A DNA stretch of 64,000 bases from Batillaria attramentaria (GCA_018292915.2 JACVVK020000483.1:274501-338500), one strand, 5' to 3'. Shown: positions 47,955 through 61,724, counted from the first letter of the stretch. The notes: a model not told the origin generated them from the letters alone. Program-made: numbers and translations.

Positions 47955-48560
47955 GCCCGTTTCTTCGAAAATACTTAACCGAATGGCTTCAAATTTGGGG
48001 TATCCAAATATATCAAAATGTTACATTAGACGATTCAAGCGTGTGATGATTGCTTAAGTGATTTGGGAGTTATCGCCCTTTTGAGACAAGTTGGTTGTCT
48101 TTCGTGGACAGGCGTAATATTTATTTAAATCACTCAATTTTTTGGCAGTAGATAGCTTGAATACGGACTCTGAACAGAGTCACTACTAGAAAATGGTCGC
48201 TCTTATAGTTTTCATGTAAACCGAGCCTGAGTTGACATTGCATGTGAACCCAGTTCAGATGCCTATTTCTCCGAAAATACTGAACCGATCGATTTCAAAT
48301 TTGGGGTTTCTAAATGAATCAAGATTGTTGAATAGAAGGCCCGATCCAGGTACGATTGCACACATGATTTGCGAGTTATCGCCCTTTTCAGAAAAAGTGG
48401 CTTTCTGGCGTTTAAAGGCGTAATATTTACGTAAACCACTCCATTTTTTGGACATAGATAGCATGAATACGGACTCTCAACTAAGTGAATTTTGGAGGTT
48501 GTCGCTTTTATACTTTTGGCGTAAGCCGTACCTGATGAAAGTGCTGGTGAACACACTTTA
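47955..48560. repeat. Diverged ~300-bp tandem duplication, noncoding
   Basis: Two copies (about 47955-48250 and 48251-48560) share cttcaaatttggggt/tttcaaatttggggt, gagttatcgcccttt, aggcgtaatattta and tagcatgaatacggactct-type words in the same order. No frame is conserved. Confidence 0.7.
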
Positions 48561-48739
48561 GATCTCAAAATCGCTCCTACTATACATAGATAATGAGCCT
48601 GGGGTGCCATAAAAAATATACAAAAAAATTAGAAAAATTCACTGCAGCCGTTATCGTCAGTTGACTCGAAAATTTGTACTCACAGCACATTTCCTCTACA
48701 AGCCACACGCCTCACAAACATCGAAGAAGAGACGCACGC

Positions 48740-49145
48740 GCACTGACGTAAAGATAGTGCGTCATGTTTGATTGACGTGATGCTGTTTTTTCTTGGGGGT
48801 GTCTCGCCACTTTCTTTCCGAATTCCTCTGTTTGGAGACGTGGTGTTGTATTTTACTTCTGCTATGTCGCCATCTTCGTGCACTCGCAGAGAAGACACGG
48901 GATACAACAGAATACAACTCCAATACTTTACTAACAGAAGATGCGCGGAGAACAAATTCTTGAAAGAAGAAGAACTCAGGGCTGCTTACATACTGAACAG
49001 GTCAGATCTAGAACATTCGCGCAGTATAAGCCTCATTTTGCCGACGTCATATTTGACTGACGTAGGCCTAATGCTGGCGTTACTTGATTATGTCTCGCCA
49101 TTGTTTTCCGAATTTCTCTATTTGAAGTTTTGTTTTTGCCACAGA
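48740..49145. repeat. Diverged duplication, two ~120-bp copies
   Basis: 48745-48865 and about 49030-49140 share tgtctcgcca, ttccgaatt and tgattgacg/tgactgacg words in order. Noncoding. Confidence 0.5.
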
Positions 49146-49159
49146 CTCTGAGCAGTGTA

Positions 49160-49253
49160 ATACAGTGACAGAACAGCACATAAGTGTAAGAGAGAGAGAG
49201 AGAGAGCGTTTACAGTTTTTAGACAAAACAACGTCTAAAGTGTGGCTGCAGAT

Positions 49254-49302
<49 letters not shown>

Positions 49303-50250
49303 ACCTCTCTCCCCAACACGCACACGCACACACAGACAGGCGCGGAAAAAAGATGGAATCTATGTTCATTGATTCAGTGATTCATTGAATTGTGTCATCA
49401 CGAAAAACACGAAAACAAGGGGGCCGGATTAGTACCACGCGATACCTATCAAAATTAATATCCGCCTTAATTCGCTCACACACACCGGCACACAAAGAAA
49501 CACGTTCACACGCACCGACCTACGTCTTGTGGAAAACAATGGTCAGTGATTTGACAGGTGTAAAGGACGTCGTAACTGGCGGATGAGGTGATAACTACCC
49601 GCAGAGCTGCAGTGGAGCTTCGGGGGCGATGCGCTAGGCCTAATTGCCCTGTCTTTGTCCGCGGTCACGCGTGCACACAAAATTAATTCGCTGTCTTACC
49701 AGGACCGTAGCGAGGGGAGATTTGCACCGTTCGCGGAAAGCGTACTACTGGGAAATTTTTTTCCGATAGAAAGAGAGAGGCTCGCTGACAGTGCCTTGTG
49801 CATTCAGCTCTGTGAAAATAGAGCAAGCTTTGCCTCGTAATCTCAACTAGTCCGGCGGGCCAGTGGTAAAACAATTTAACTAGTCCGACGGTATTTTCAC
49901 TAGTCTGCGGGCTTTCGGACGAGTCTTTTAATAATCCCTGACTTGTCTGTTAAACATACTGAGCCGGTATTAATTCGATCTTTACACGCAGTAGCAACAC
50001 TTCAATTATCATGGGGCTGCTTTCATTGCAAGAATTGTATCAAAGTGATTACGTCAAATGTATTATGCGTCATCCCAGTGAGAAGAAACGTCATAGATTT
50101 CAAAAAAAACAACTTCACATGTCTCTTCCAAAAACAAGATTGGTCTGACAAGCCCGGTCAGTTGTTTCAATTAGAGAGAGAGAGAGAGAGTCCTCCCGGA
50201 TACATGGCATTACAACAGAACGACTGTGACGACAGCAGGTAATTAAATGG
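49160..50250. other. No gene seen; GA and CA microsatellites
   Basis: GA 49188-49206, CA 49256-49301, GA 50174-50190. Otherwise unique sequence with no gene-like frame. Confidence 0.65.
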
Positions 50251-51000
50251 AAACAACATATTGGGCTGGTGGCCATCTTGTTTCACTTTCAGTGCCCCAG
50301 GTGAGGTAGGAAAAATAAAAAGACATTGATTTGACTTTGAGTTTTCAGTTACCGATAAAGTGCATCTGGTGTTCCTGCCTTGCCGACATCCACCATTAGT
50401 CGAAAGCACCTTCTGTTCCTCCGACACAAAAGAATTACTCGCCTGGCCACAGGAGTTAGATAACCTGCCTTTCGTGGGCCACAGTATTAGCGATAATGGC
50501 GCTGACTGCTCAACGCTAAGTAATTTTCCGCTGGTCGACTCGCCGCCATCTTGGACGGACCACGTGACCGGCGGCTGGCCACTGATAATGGTGACAGATA
50601 AGGGAGATAGAATTGACCGCTCCTGATTAAACTGAAGCGGGGTCCAGTCAGTTTCCATGTTGCCAGTGGATGGTTGCCTTGACTTCTGCCGTAACAAAGG
50701 GTTGAAGCTAAACAAAGGCTTTTCTGGGATCTGATTGAAGATCTTGACTTTATTACTCTCTCTCTCTCTCTCTCTCTCGCTTATCTGACGATGTATATAG
50801 AAATGTGTTACATACATGTTTTGCAATATTAGAGACGACTGTAAATTTCTTACTTGGCATACAGCCAGTATCATCAGCACATGCCACGTATGTTTTGATT
50901 TGTTTATCGTGTGTATTTTTCTCTCCTGTATTTCCCCTAGATAGTTTATACTTTTCTTTTTTTAAACATTTTTATTGTTTGTTTGTTTGTTTGTTTTGAT
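50250..51000. other. Mostly unique noncoding sequence
   Basis: About 500 bp with few simple repeats; open frames of 88 and 237 codons on opposite strands overlap and resemble nothing I know, the longer one including a CT tract. A conserved noncoding role is possible but unsupported. Confidence 0.4.
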
Positions 51001-51378
51001 TTTTTTCTCAATACCCTTTAATGTAGAATAACAGGACAGCATGTAAGATAGGCAGCAATGCCTAAATGCTCTATCCTGAATAAAAAACGTTTCATCATCA
51101 TCATCTCTCTCTTAAAATTATTGTTCCTGTCTTATTAGAGTGTAGTTTCATTTCCTATGGTTTTATTGCTATTTTGCTTTTTCCTGTTGCATTACATGTG
51201 TGTGTGTATTATTCTGTTTAGATAGATATTACTAGAAATAGCAACGGCAGGTATGAAAATTGACTGTTTCACGTTAACTACCTCTACCGTTGAAAAATAA
51301 AGTTTTCTTGATTCTCTCTCTATCTCTCTCTCTCTCTCTCTCATTTCTGTCAAAACTGTTACCGTTGATAAATACAGT

Positions 51379-51416
<38 letters not shown>

Positions 51417-51533
51417 TATAATTTATTTTATGTACATGTATTGTCATTTGTTGATATGCACATGTCCTTTTAAAAAAGTGTCTCTATGAAGATTCCTTGA
51501 TTTTCTTTGAGACGGAAATAAAAATGAAGCAAG

Positions 51534-51612
<79 letters not shown>
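51000..51612 (+). repeat. Retroelement-like 3' ends with CAT and CT tails
   Basis: Three short ends each stop at an AATAAA-like motif and continue as a microsatellite: ctgaataaaaaacgtttcat then (CAT)n/(CT)n; gaaaaataaagttttcttga then (CT)n; gacggaaataaaaatgaagc then (CAT)n (51534-51585) and (CT)n. Confidence 0.65.
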
Positions 51613-51617
<5 letters not shown>

Positions 51618-51689
51618 AAAGTGTAGTTTACTAGCAGGGCAAGTTGTCCGGGGTTCATATCGAAAAGGTGGTAGTGGTGATGAGTGAAA

Positions 51690-51918
51690 ATGAATACTGA
51701 GGGGAGGGGGGTGGGGGGGCGCAGGTGATGGTGGTTGTGGGGGAGCCGTGGTGGTGGTGGGGGGGGGGGGAGGGGGTAAGGAAGAGGATGTTACTCGCGT
51801 CAACTTCACTCTACTTTACCCAAGAAGAGATTTTTTTATCAGTTTAGCCACGTTTGTTCATTTCATTTCATAAAATAAAATAATGTTGGCGTGCCTTGCT
51901 CGAGTTAGTAACGTACTG

Positions 51919-51993
<75 letters not shown>

Positions 51994-52082
51994 TGCGTGC
52001 GTGCGTGCGTGCGTGCGTGAGCGCGTGCGTGTGCGTGTGCGTGTGTACGTGTACGTGTACGTGTACGTGTGTGTGCGCGTGT
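51690..52082. repeat. G-rich block and (GT)n/(GC)GT tract
   Basis: ggtggtgg and poly-G at 51700-51775, then GT 51920-51991 and gcgt/acgt units to 52082. 52190-52256 contains three copies of tgtgacgtgatcac-type words. Confidence 0.88.
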
Positions 52083-52416
52083 GTGCGGGAAAGACAGATA
52101 CATTATTGTTCAGTTCTTGCGTTTACAAACGTTGTCCGGACATCCCTTCTCTCTTTACCCTGTTGTTTGTCAAGTTCTGTGTTCGCGTGACGTAATCATC
52201 CTATGACGTGATCACACTGTGACGTGATCACACTGTGACGTGATCACCCTGTGATGTGAGAAATGTGTCAGTCATCATTTCCTTCCAGGTCTGAGTCGGC
52301 AGGAAATGATTCACGGAATTCTGTCTGGAAGTCTCTAGTTTCCATGGCGATGACATGCTGATTACCAGACATCCAACTCAAGTCATGACACTACCAAAGG
52401 AGAGCACAATGTACTG

Positions 52417-52692
52417 ATGCGTAACAGATTCCCATTATTACTGTGGTCTTCAGCCGACACTCTCAAGTTATCGTCAGAATTCACCGCACTAGACTTTTCT
52501 ACCGTGGGCACTCAAGCATTCTCCTACGCTGGTCCTTCAGCCTGGAATTCCCTCCCTCATTCTCTCCGTCAGTCACCCTCGCTTGAAACTTTCACGAAAA
52601 ATCTTAAAACCCTTCTGTTTGCAAAATCTAGAGGGCTGGTGAAACGTGGACTTGAATACCTTGGAATGTATTTACAAAAGCCCAAAGTTTAA
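52417..52692 (+). pseudogene. LINE ORF2 C-terminal fragment
   Basis: Open for 91 codons, containing AFSYAGPSAWNSLPHSLRQS and FTKNLKTLLFAKSR. A.FS.AGP..WNSLP..LR is the familiar C-terminal signature of non-LTR retrotransposon reverse transcriptase proteins. No upstream RT domain in the window, so it is a 5'-truncated, dead copy. Confidence 0.82.
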
Positions 52693-53183
52693 ACTCTTTG
52701 GATCGGTGTTTCTCGCAGAAACTTGAAAAAAAAATATGTTTAGCTAAAATCAGTTATTCTTAATATTCAAGATATAACAGTGCAGTAATTCCTGTCAAAT
52801 GTGCGGTTGTCACACTTGACAACAACGCCGGGACGATGAGTAATTTAAAGGAGTCGTTTCATAGACAGTCGGCCTTATATGCAAACCACCCCTATCTCAG
52901 AAGTATTTTTTCCCCACAAAATCTGTCAGAGCTACAGAGCTGTCCTACAAACCCATTCAGTATAATTGGATGAACTTCCAAATTCTAGAAAATGAATGCA
53001 TTTGAACAACGTTTTCGCCAAAATACGTACCATGACCGATTTCTTTAAATGGGCGATAACTCTTCTATAAGTGCGGCAAGAGAAAAATCGTGGACGGTAT
53101 CTCTGGAGAATGTGACTGCCCATTTCATGTCAAAGTGAAAAGCCCCCCAATGAGGTGGTTTAGGAGATAATCATGGTTTCACC

Positions 53184-53186
<3 letters not shown>

Positions 53187-53276
<90 letters not shown>

Positions 53277-53591
53277 GCGCGTCTCATAACTCCCGCCAAA
53301 AAGAACGCAGCAGCATAGTGTTACGTAAGGTGTCTATGACGCAGATTTTGTGTGCGTGAAAGTAGTATTGTGTGGAGAAACGTCACAGTCTTGTTTTGTA
53401 TCACTGAAACTCACTGCGCGCAGCGAAATCTGCCCCATCCTACAAAGTTGTTTCTCTGTGGAGAAACAACTTAACAAAGGACACATTCAGTTTTTAAACT
53501 CAGTGCTGACGTTGCTGTTTCAAATAATGATCCTTTTTTTTTTTTGTTCGTTTTGTTTTTTGAAACAGAGACATAGACACACACAGACACA

Positions 53592-53665
<74 letters not shown>

Positions 53666-53688
53666 AGCACACACACAGCGGGAGACAG

Positions 53689-53746
<58 letters not shown>
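53187..53746. repeat. (CA)n, (CA)n, (GA)n tracts
   Basis: CA 53187-53272, CA 53577-53663, GA 53691-53746. Between LINE fragment 52692 and 54240 no gene is visible. Confidence 0.93.
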
Positions 53747-53750
<4 letters not shown>

Positions 53751-54241
53751 CCACCCTATTTTAAACCCAGTACATCGCCAGCACACATTTCCACATGCTC
53801 CTTCCTGCGCTTCTTCAGTTTTTTTTTTTCTTTGTCTTTTTACCTCTTCTTCTCCAGCTTGTACTTTTCTGCACGTGTCAAGGCCTGAGGTAAGTGCTAA
53901 TTGATGAGTGATTGCCTATTTTTACCTCTCAGACACACGGTTCGCCGGCTTGCCCTGCCTTGCAGGCTAATTAACAAAGCTAGCGTTTAATCACACTTCT
54001 AACACCCCCACCCCCACCCCCACTCGACCAACTTACGTGCATTTCCCTTCCCTATACCCCCCCCCCCCCTTCCTCCTCCACGCTCCTCGCCTACTCAACT
54101 CCCGGTAATTGCAGAACTGCAAAATTATGGCATACAAGAATTCATTCATATTTTCATAGGTTTTCAAAAAAAATTATATTATTGTTTATGTGCTGTTGTT
54201 TTATTGATTTATCTATTTTGTTTCTCCTATCTTTGTGTATA

Positions 54242-54245
54242 GTTT

Positions 54246-54298
<53 letters not shown>

Positions 54299-54303
54299 GT
54301 AGG

Positions 54304-54346
<43 letters not shown>

Positions 54347-54384
54347 GTAGGTAGGTAGGTAGAGAGGTAGGTAGAGAGGTAGGT
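54242..54384. repeat. (GTTA)n grading into (GGTA)n
   Basis: Tetranucleotide tract with one early gtaggta interruption, then mostly gtag at its right end. Confidence 0.9.
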
Positions 54385-54525
54385 GGGTGTTGGGTGTTTC
54401 ATCAATTTGTCTATTTTTCATATTTTGTTCAGGTAATTTGGGTACAGTTTTGCAGTGAGTAATTTAGTTCACTGAATCAATCCAAAGGTAAATATGCATT
54501 CAACAATAACTGCATAACACACACA

Positions 54526-54656
<131 letters not shown>

Positions 54657-55169
54657 CACAACCAAACAATAACTCAAGAGACACTTCAACACCCGAAAAT
54701 AGTAACAGACCGAATGAGTCATTGAGTGGTAGTTTTTTTTTTCCCCCCACCACCATCATTACAGCAACACCGGCATCGCTTCTCTCCTTTTTGTCGCATT
54801 TCTCCAAAAAGCCAGAAATGTAGAGCTGCTAGAGAAATATCTTTGCGTAACTCTTTCATGCGTTGTTTTGGCTTGGTGTTCTTATGGTTCTCTCCCACCC
54901 ACCTCATTTTCTCCGACTGGAAATGACGGGACTATTTCCCGCTGACGGTAAACAAAGTTAAGAATGGAAACAGCAGACACCAGTGTATATATACGCAGTT
55001 ACGCAGACAAAAAGAAAACTTACTTTTTTTTTTTTTTTTTTGCCATTAGCTTTTCAGGTAAGCGCACTACCAGAATGCGCATGTTCGAAATAGTAACTCA
55101 TTCTTTGAGTGGCGAAAGATCACACACTTATTCTGAGAGACGGAGGGAAATGGGAGGAGAGGTGGGGCG

Positions 55170-55790
<621 letters not shown>

Positions 55791-56333
55791 AGAAGATTCA
55801 TTTGACTTTGCACGATCACTTTGCACTTATCTAGTTTTCAACATTTGATCAGGAATCAAAATAAAAACTTTTTTTCTCTTTTTTTTCTAGCACTGGATAT
55901 ACTGCCTGTGACGGCCGAACCCACACTGAAAAGCCAATTGAAAACAATTACTGAAACCAGAGTATGGGTTGAACAGCAGGGCACGTCGCCAGACAAAGCA
56001 CGGAAGCACTGACCGCTGGGTAAGGTCGTAGATCGGGTTTCTGGGGACAAGTAATGACAGTCCCCCCCCCCCCCCCTCCAAGCATGAAAGGATATTTTCG
56101 TCAGTGAGTTAGTGAGTGAGTGAGCGAGATTGAGTGAGTGGGTTTATTTAACCGAGAATAACAGAATAGTTTCTAGTGATGAACGAGTGTGTTAGTGTTA
56201 GCTGGGTATCAATCAGAGAGACTGACTGACTGAAACGTTTATTTCAGGATAAAGACCTGTAGGCATGGTCTGCCTATCTTACACGCTGTCCTGCTAATCC
56301 AGAAACACTAAGCTGTCCTGTAGGGGGGGGGGG

Positions 56334-56364
<31 letters not shown>

Positions 56365-56429
56365 AGAACGAACGAAAGAGCGAACGAAAGAACGAACGGA
56401 AGGGTGGGTGGGTGTTTGGGAGTTTAACG

Positions 56430-56582
56430 TCCTTTTCCACCAGAACGAACGGAAGAAGGAAACTTTATTTAACAAGGATAAAAGATTACGCGCGCAGACC
56501 TGTCTTACATCTTGTCCTTGCTAGGCTACAACTGCTGCAAAATAATCTACAAGTAAGTAAAACACACACACACACACACACA

Positions 56583-56623
<41 letters not shown>

Positions 56624-56636
56624 ACACACAGACACA

Positions 56637-56708
<72 letters not shown>

Positions 56709-56771
56709 GTAAATATATCCCTCGACGACAAAAAGGAAGGAAACAACAACAAAAAACGACTATGCGATAAC

Positions 56772-56818
<47 letters not shown>

Positions 56819-57012
56819 ATGACAATGACAATGACAATTCGTTTACTTCGCAACGGTAAAAGTTACAGGCACAATAGGCCTTTCGCAACTTGTTGCGACA
56901 CTACAGTCAGTCAAATAAGATATAAAAGCAGACAAGCAGAGAAGCAGACAAAATGAAAAAAAAAAACCAAAACCCCCCCCCCCCCCACTACGATCGATTC
57001 AAAAATGATTGC

Positions 57013-57050
<38 letters not shown>
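56430..57050. repeat. Repeat end, (CA)n, (GA)n cluster
   Basis: 56401-56442 is a SINE-E tail piece. 56460-56524 matches the repeat end at 43619-43685 (caaggataaaagatt, cagacctgtcttacatcttg). CA with caga variants 56561-56706, GA 56774-56816 then tgacaa units, GA 57018-57049. Confidence 0.85.
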
Positions 57051-57299
57051 CTTAGGGGTGGGGGCAACAGGTGAGGAAGGAGGCACCGCCGTTTTGCGAG
57101 ACAAATAATTTCCTGGAACTGAAGAGCTCTCTTCCTTTACCCCCCCCCCCCAACCCCCTCCTCTCCCACTCCCCAAGCCAACAGACTGTACTGCTATTCT
57201 GACGTCTGCAGCACCATTGTCAGAACCTCCACCACCCGAACTGCTTTCCCCGTCTCTACCTACCCTACCTACCTAGCACCAGAACGATTGCAAACACCA

Positions 57300-57722
57300 C
57301 AGCTTGCTTAATCCGCCTTCCTTCTTTTACAGCCCTCAGAGCCTCGCCCCTCAAAGATCATTAGCCATGCAAATGAGATGCCAGAAAGGAAAGGTTGGAA
57401 GTTTCCTAGCCGAGGCAAGCATGCAACAAGCCAGGCTTCCGTGGCGTACGTTCGCCGTTAGCCGGTAGATGTGGGAATAGGCCGCGAGCTTGCTCTGTGA
57501 GAAGCACTAACTGAAGACGGGGTACCCCCTGAGCTCGCTTCGCGGATCGATTTAGTTGGAGGTTCAACCGCAGCTGTGCAGGGCCGAGGCTAGGTTTCAG
57601 AACAGGCAGAGAGAAAAACCCAGGATCAGTAGACTCTCTCAGTACCGGAATCAGGCACTTTTTTTTCTAAGCGAGCTGGCATCGCTAGAAATTTAGTTTT
57701 CTCGTTATTTTTTTTGTTTCAG
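57300..57722. other. Repeat-free sequence upstream of CELF, possible control region
   Basis: About 420 bp without simple repeats in an otherwise repeat-packed neighbourhood. Holds an octamer ATGCAAAT at 57367-57374 (known POU-factor target) but no TATA box that I would trust. Regulatory role is inference. Confidence 0.25.
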
Positions 57723-58981
57723 TGGCCGATAAGGTTGGTGTCTTTATCCTTTCATTTTCTTTCTCGTTTGCTTTTTTTTTTGCTGGGAGAGTCCCTTTTT
57801 TATCTTGTGTGTCTGATTTGCGCGGCTTCTCGCGGTTTAATCAGTGCTTCTGTCGTCAAGTTTTGGTGATCACTCATTCAGTTGTTATTTCCCCACCGCC
57901 GGAGAAATTTCTTGAGCATCGATTCTGCTTGTCACCTGTGTGCCAGTGAAAAGCTCTTTGTTGTCCGGGATCACTGTCTTTTCTCCGGGAGAATTTGATT
58001 AGAGTGACTGTTCCTGATCTGACATCGTCTCAGTCTCCTCAGCGCGACACCTGTTGATGCTCAGCTCTGTTTCTGACGCCTGCAGTCTCTTCCATTTCTC
58101 TGCTCTCTTTTTACGAAAGATCGCACAGTGCAAGGGAGCGCACTCCGCGGTTGGTGGCAGAACAGCCCGTGCTCCTTCTTCGGCTGAGATTAAATGTTGC
58201 CTCTGTGAAACTGAAATAATTTGTGTTGGTGTGTCCTTGGATACTTTCTGCTTCGTGTGAGAGAATTGTTGGTGTATCATTGTTTTCAGTCGTCATATCA
58301 ACGAAGACTTGTCTTGTGGACATAATTATTTTCAGCTCGTCTGTCCAAAATTCCGTGGAAGAGTCTTATACGCACTGTTACAAACATTTCAGGGCCTTGT
58401 ATACCACTGGATGCCTAAACAGCCTGACACGATCGCAATCAGATTCTGCTGCTGACGAACGCTGATATCGTATTCTTGCATGCAACGGGTTGAGTGTGTT
58501 GTGTCGGGAAAATTGTGAACCTGTGAAAATTAAGATTCATTGACTTTCTGCAAAGAGAGCGCCCGGTGTGTTGATCTGAGGCGCGAAGATTTGTGCTTCT
58601 GGTACAAAAACGTGTGTGTGTATTTATTGTTTTCCAGGAAGGCAAGTTTTCCCTCGCAGTTAGCCACGAGTTCTGTCAGAGCAAGTCTGTGCTGCAACTA
58701 GTGTCAACAACAACAACAACAACAACAGGAGTAGCAGCTGCAGCTACAACAACAACAGCATCGACGACAGGAGAGAAAATAGAATAGACATCGTCATCAA
58801 CACTGTCAACTCACCCGCACCACCACCACCTACAACAACAACCACAACAACGGCGACAACAATCAGCACCCTGATCCCCGGTGCCCGCTACGACAACGAC
58901 GACAGAATTCTCCACAAGTCCCCTCCAGTCTTCCCCACGCATACAACGGCGACGACGAAGCGCACCCACCACCTGTCCACC
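57723..58981 (+). other. Probable 5' UTR of the CELF gene
   Basis: A strong 3' splice-site-like sequence (polypyrimidine run then gtttcag) ends at 57722, so the first coding exon may begin at 57723 with an upstream noncoding exon. The stretch is free of long microsatellites, unlike its surroundings, and carries CAA/ACA trinucleotide runs (58707-58731 and about 58826-58860). It contains stops in all frames just before the ATG. Transcript start is unknown. Confidence 0.4.
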
Positions 58982-59291
58982 ATGGCTGCCGTCCTGCAGA
59001 ACGGGGTCCTCGACCACCATCACCTGGCGCTCCAGCCCCATCACCACCGCCACCCCCTCACCATCCCCCCTCCACACACCCACTCCCCCCAGCAGCACCC
59101 GGCCCACCATCACCAGCAACAGCAGCAGAGCTCCAACACTGTGCCTATGAAAGATCACGACGCCGTCAAGCTGTTTGTGGGCCAGATCCCGCGGAACCTG
59201 GAGGAGAAGGACCTGCGGCCTATCTTTGAGGAGTTCGGCCAGATCTATGAGCTGACGGTGCTGAAGGACCGGTTCACTGGGATGCATAAAG
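58982..59291 (+). CDS. CELF4: CELF/Bruno RNA-binding protein, first coding exon
   Basis: CELF proteins bind GU-rich RNA and control splicing, stability and translation. The ATG has an optimal context (caccATGgct). The 103 codons encode a leader (1-54) rich in His, Gln and Pro, then [19 protein letters not shown] and [37 protein letters not shown] is the RNP2 strand of RRM1, followed by helix alpha1 and strand beta2. The frame breaks at AAA G|GTAGGC (phase 1), exactly where relatives continue KGCAF with RNP1, so the next exon should open with GC completing Gly. From memory of the family, this segment resembles vertebrate CELF4 most closely; an invertebrate gene may be the single orthologue of CELF3-6 (fly bruno-3 type). 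The remaining RRM1, RRM2, linker and RRM3 are outside the window. The leader's low complexity seems lineage-specific. Confidence 0.92.
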
Positions 59292-59315
59292 GTAGGCAGG
59301 GTTTGGTTTGTTTGT

Positions 59316-59794
59316 GGTTGTCTTATCTATCTATCTCTCTCTGTCTGTCTCGATCTGTCTGTGTCTGTATCTCTAGTGGTCTCTCTAGCTCTCTGTCTCT
59401 GTCTGTATAGCTGTCGTTTCTATCTGTCTGTCTGTCTTTGTCGATCTGCCTCTGTCTCTGTAGCTGTCCGTCTGTCTCTCTAGCTGTCTGTTTCTGACTG
59501 TGTCTGTCCAGCTGTCCCTTTGTTTCTGTCTGTATGTCTACTTCTGTCTGTCTGTGTCTGTCTAGTTGTCTGTCTATGTCTGTCTCTCAGTCTCTCTCTG
59601 TGTCTGTCTAGTTGTCCCTTTTTGTCTTTGTCTGTCTGTCTTTGTCTACAACTGTCTCTGTCTTTCTAGTCGTCTGTCTGTTTTTGTCTGTCTCTGTAGC
59701 TGTCCCTTTGTTTCTGTCTATGTGTTTCTGTCTTTGTCTCTGCCTCTTTAACTGCCTCTGTCTGTCTGTCTGTCTGTCTGTATTTGTCTCTCGA

Positions 59795-59836
<42 letters not shown>

Positions 59837-59840
59837 TGTA

Positions 59841-59882
<42 letters not shown>
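59316..59882. repeat. TCTG/CTGT tract ending in (GT)n
   Basis: About 480 bp of tctg-based units followed by two GT runs (59803-59833 and 59846-59878). Starts 25 bp into the CELF intron. Confidence 0.92.
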
Positions 59883-59885
<3 letters not shown>

Positions 59886-60131
59886 TAACATTCTGAGACG
59901 CTGTGTCTCCGTTTCCGTGAGACAAACCTGTTTAAATCTGTACACGTGTGTTCCGGAAAGAAAATGAAAACCCGCACAATGTTCGATTTTTTTTTTCATT
60001 TCAGTGCGGGCCAATTCTTTTTTGTTTGTTTTGGAATTCTTCAAGCACTTTGCCTCTAAAGACAAATATAGCCTCATTGAGTTAGCTGAGAGTACTATGA
60101 TGTCTATAGACCTTCGTTTCACAGTCAGAGT

Positions 60132-60133
<2 letters not shown>

Positions 60134-60166
<33 letters not shown>

Positions 60167-60245
60167 CAAAAGTACATTCACTGCCACGTATGCACGCATA
60201 TTGTTGATTGTATGATGATGGGTGCTCTCTCTCTCTCTCTCTCTA

Positions 60246-60279
<34 letters not shown>

Positions 60280-61032
60280 CAAGGCAACAGTCAGTATAAC
60301 AAAACCTATCCTGATCAATCACTCTTTTATTCGTCCGTTCTCCTCACCCCTTCGACGCAAACACACAATAATCGATCACACAGAACCGGTGCACATCAGT
60401 CTTCCACAAACCACCTCACAGCATCGTAAACATCTCCGCAATGCTTCTGACAGTTCCACCATATGTTGCTAATTTTCACGGACATCACATGATCACACCA
60501 GCACTGCGTTCGTCCGTCTCAGTTTAGCGCCGAGTCGCACGTGCCTGTGACAAGCCAGCGAACTGTCTCCGTTCTTCTCCTCGGCAGTCTCCGCTGTTAA
60601 GATAATCAATTCTTTGCCCGCCCCTGCGCGCACTGTGAACCCACGCTATTGGCTGTTGGAAGGGTGTGACAACATTGTTATTGTCACATTTCAGGCATAT
60701 TACACGGCTGTTATCAGCTGTTTTCGGGCGTAATGTACACCGATCTATAGATGCATGGATATCTGTACGATGCAAACATGTCTACTGTGGAACGAAGTAA
60801 AAGTATTTTACTGCATGTAAAGGTGTTAAAGGTGTTAAAATGATTTTTTTTTATGATGGAATATACACCGATAGCGAGGTTTGGGGCCAGTAAAGTTGGG
60901 GGTGGAGTGGGGGTGGGGGGGGGGGGTTAGACCAGTGTGTGTGTGTGCGTGTGTGTGTGTGTGTGTGTGTGCGTGTGTGTGTGTGTGTGTGCTCAGTTTA
61001 GACAGTGTATGCACTGTCTATCAAGACAGCAA

Positions 61033-61098
<66 letters not shown>

Positions 61099-61344
61099 CC
61101 CCCCGTCATTTATGACTTACAGACTTCTTGGTGTGTATTTCCTTATTGATTGCTTTGCATTGTTTCACGGTAGTCACAGTAAATAGTGACAAGCATAGCG
61201 TGGCAGCTGATGAATGACATGCCTGCAGGATCTGTTCCGAAAACAATTATTCTTCATCGAGTCATCATCATTTGACACACCCCTCCCCTCTCCGCCCCCC
61301 TCCCCCCTTCTTTGTTTCAAATCTGCTGCACTGTCTACATTTAC

Positions 61345-61397
<53 letters not shown>

Positions 61398-61512
61398 CAA
61401 GAAAACTTTCTTTTTCAACGGTAGAGGTAATTAGCGTAAAATAGCCAATTTTCACACCCGGCTGCCGTTGCTAAATCTAGTAGCACCTAATATAGTAATG
61501 TCTTTCTAAATC

Positions 61513-61576
<64 letters not shown>

Positions 61577-61724
61577 CCCATGTACAGGAGCAAAACAGAA
61601 ATACTGACCAATGAATCCATAGTTAAAACAAACCACACATCAATAAAGAACATTTAACAAGCGTGAATAACATACCAACTATGTCAATACATGTAGGAAT
61701 GGGCGAAAATGAATTGTGGGACGA

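Noticed and set aside
50167..50880. 237-codon minus-strand frame
   Set aside because: Includes GA/CT tracts at both ends, overlaps an opposite frame, and lacks any motif.
55890..56009. Possible exon (frame ILPVTAEPTLKSQLKTITE) behind ttttttctag
   Set aside because: No recognisable family, no partner exons in the region and no proper donor; kept only as unexplained sequence.
58881..59150. 89-codon plus-strand frame overlapping the CELF exon
   Set aside because: Different frame from the RRM-encoding one, Thr/Ser-rich by composition, and stops within the exon.
58811..59287. 158-codon minus-strand frame opposite the CELF exon
   Set aside because: Antisense shadow of a codon-biased real exon; the plus strand has the RRM motif, Kozak ATG and a correct donor.
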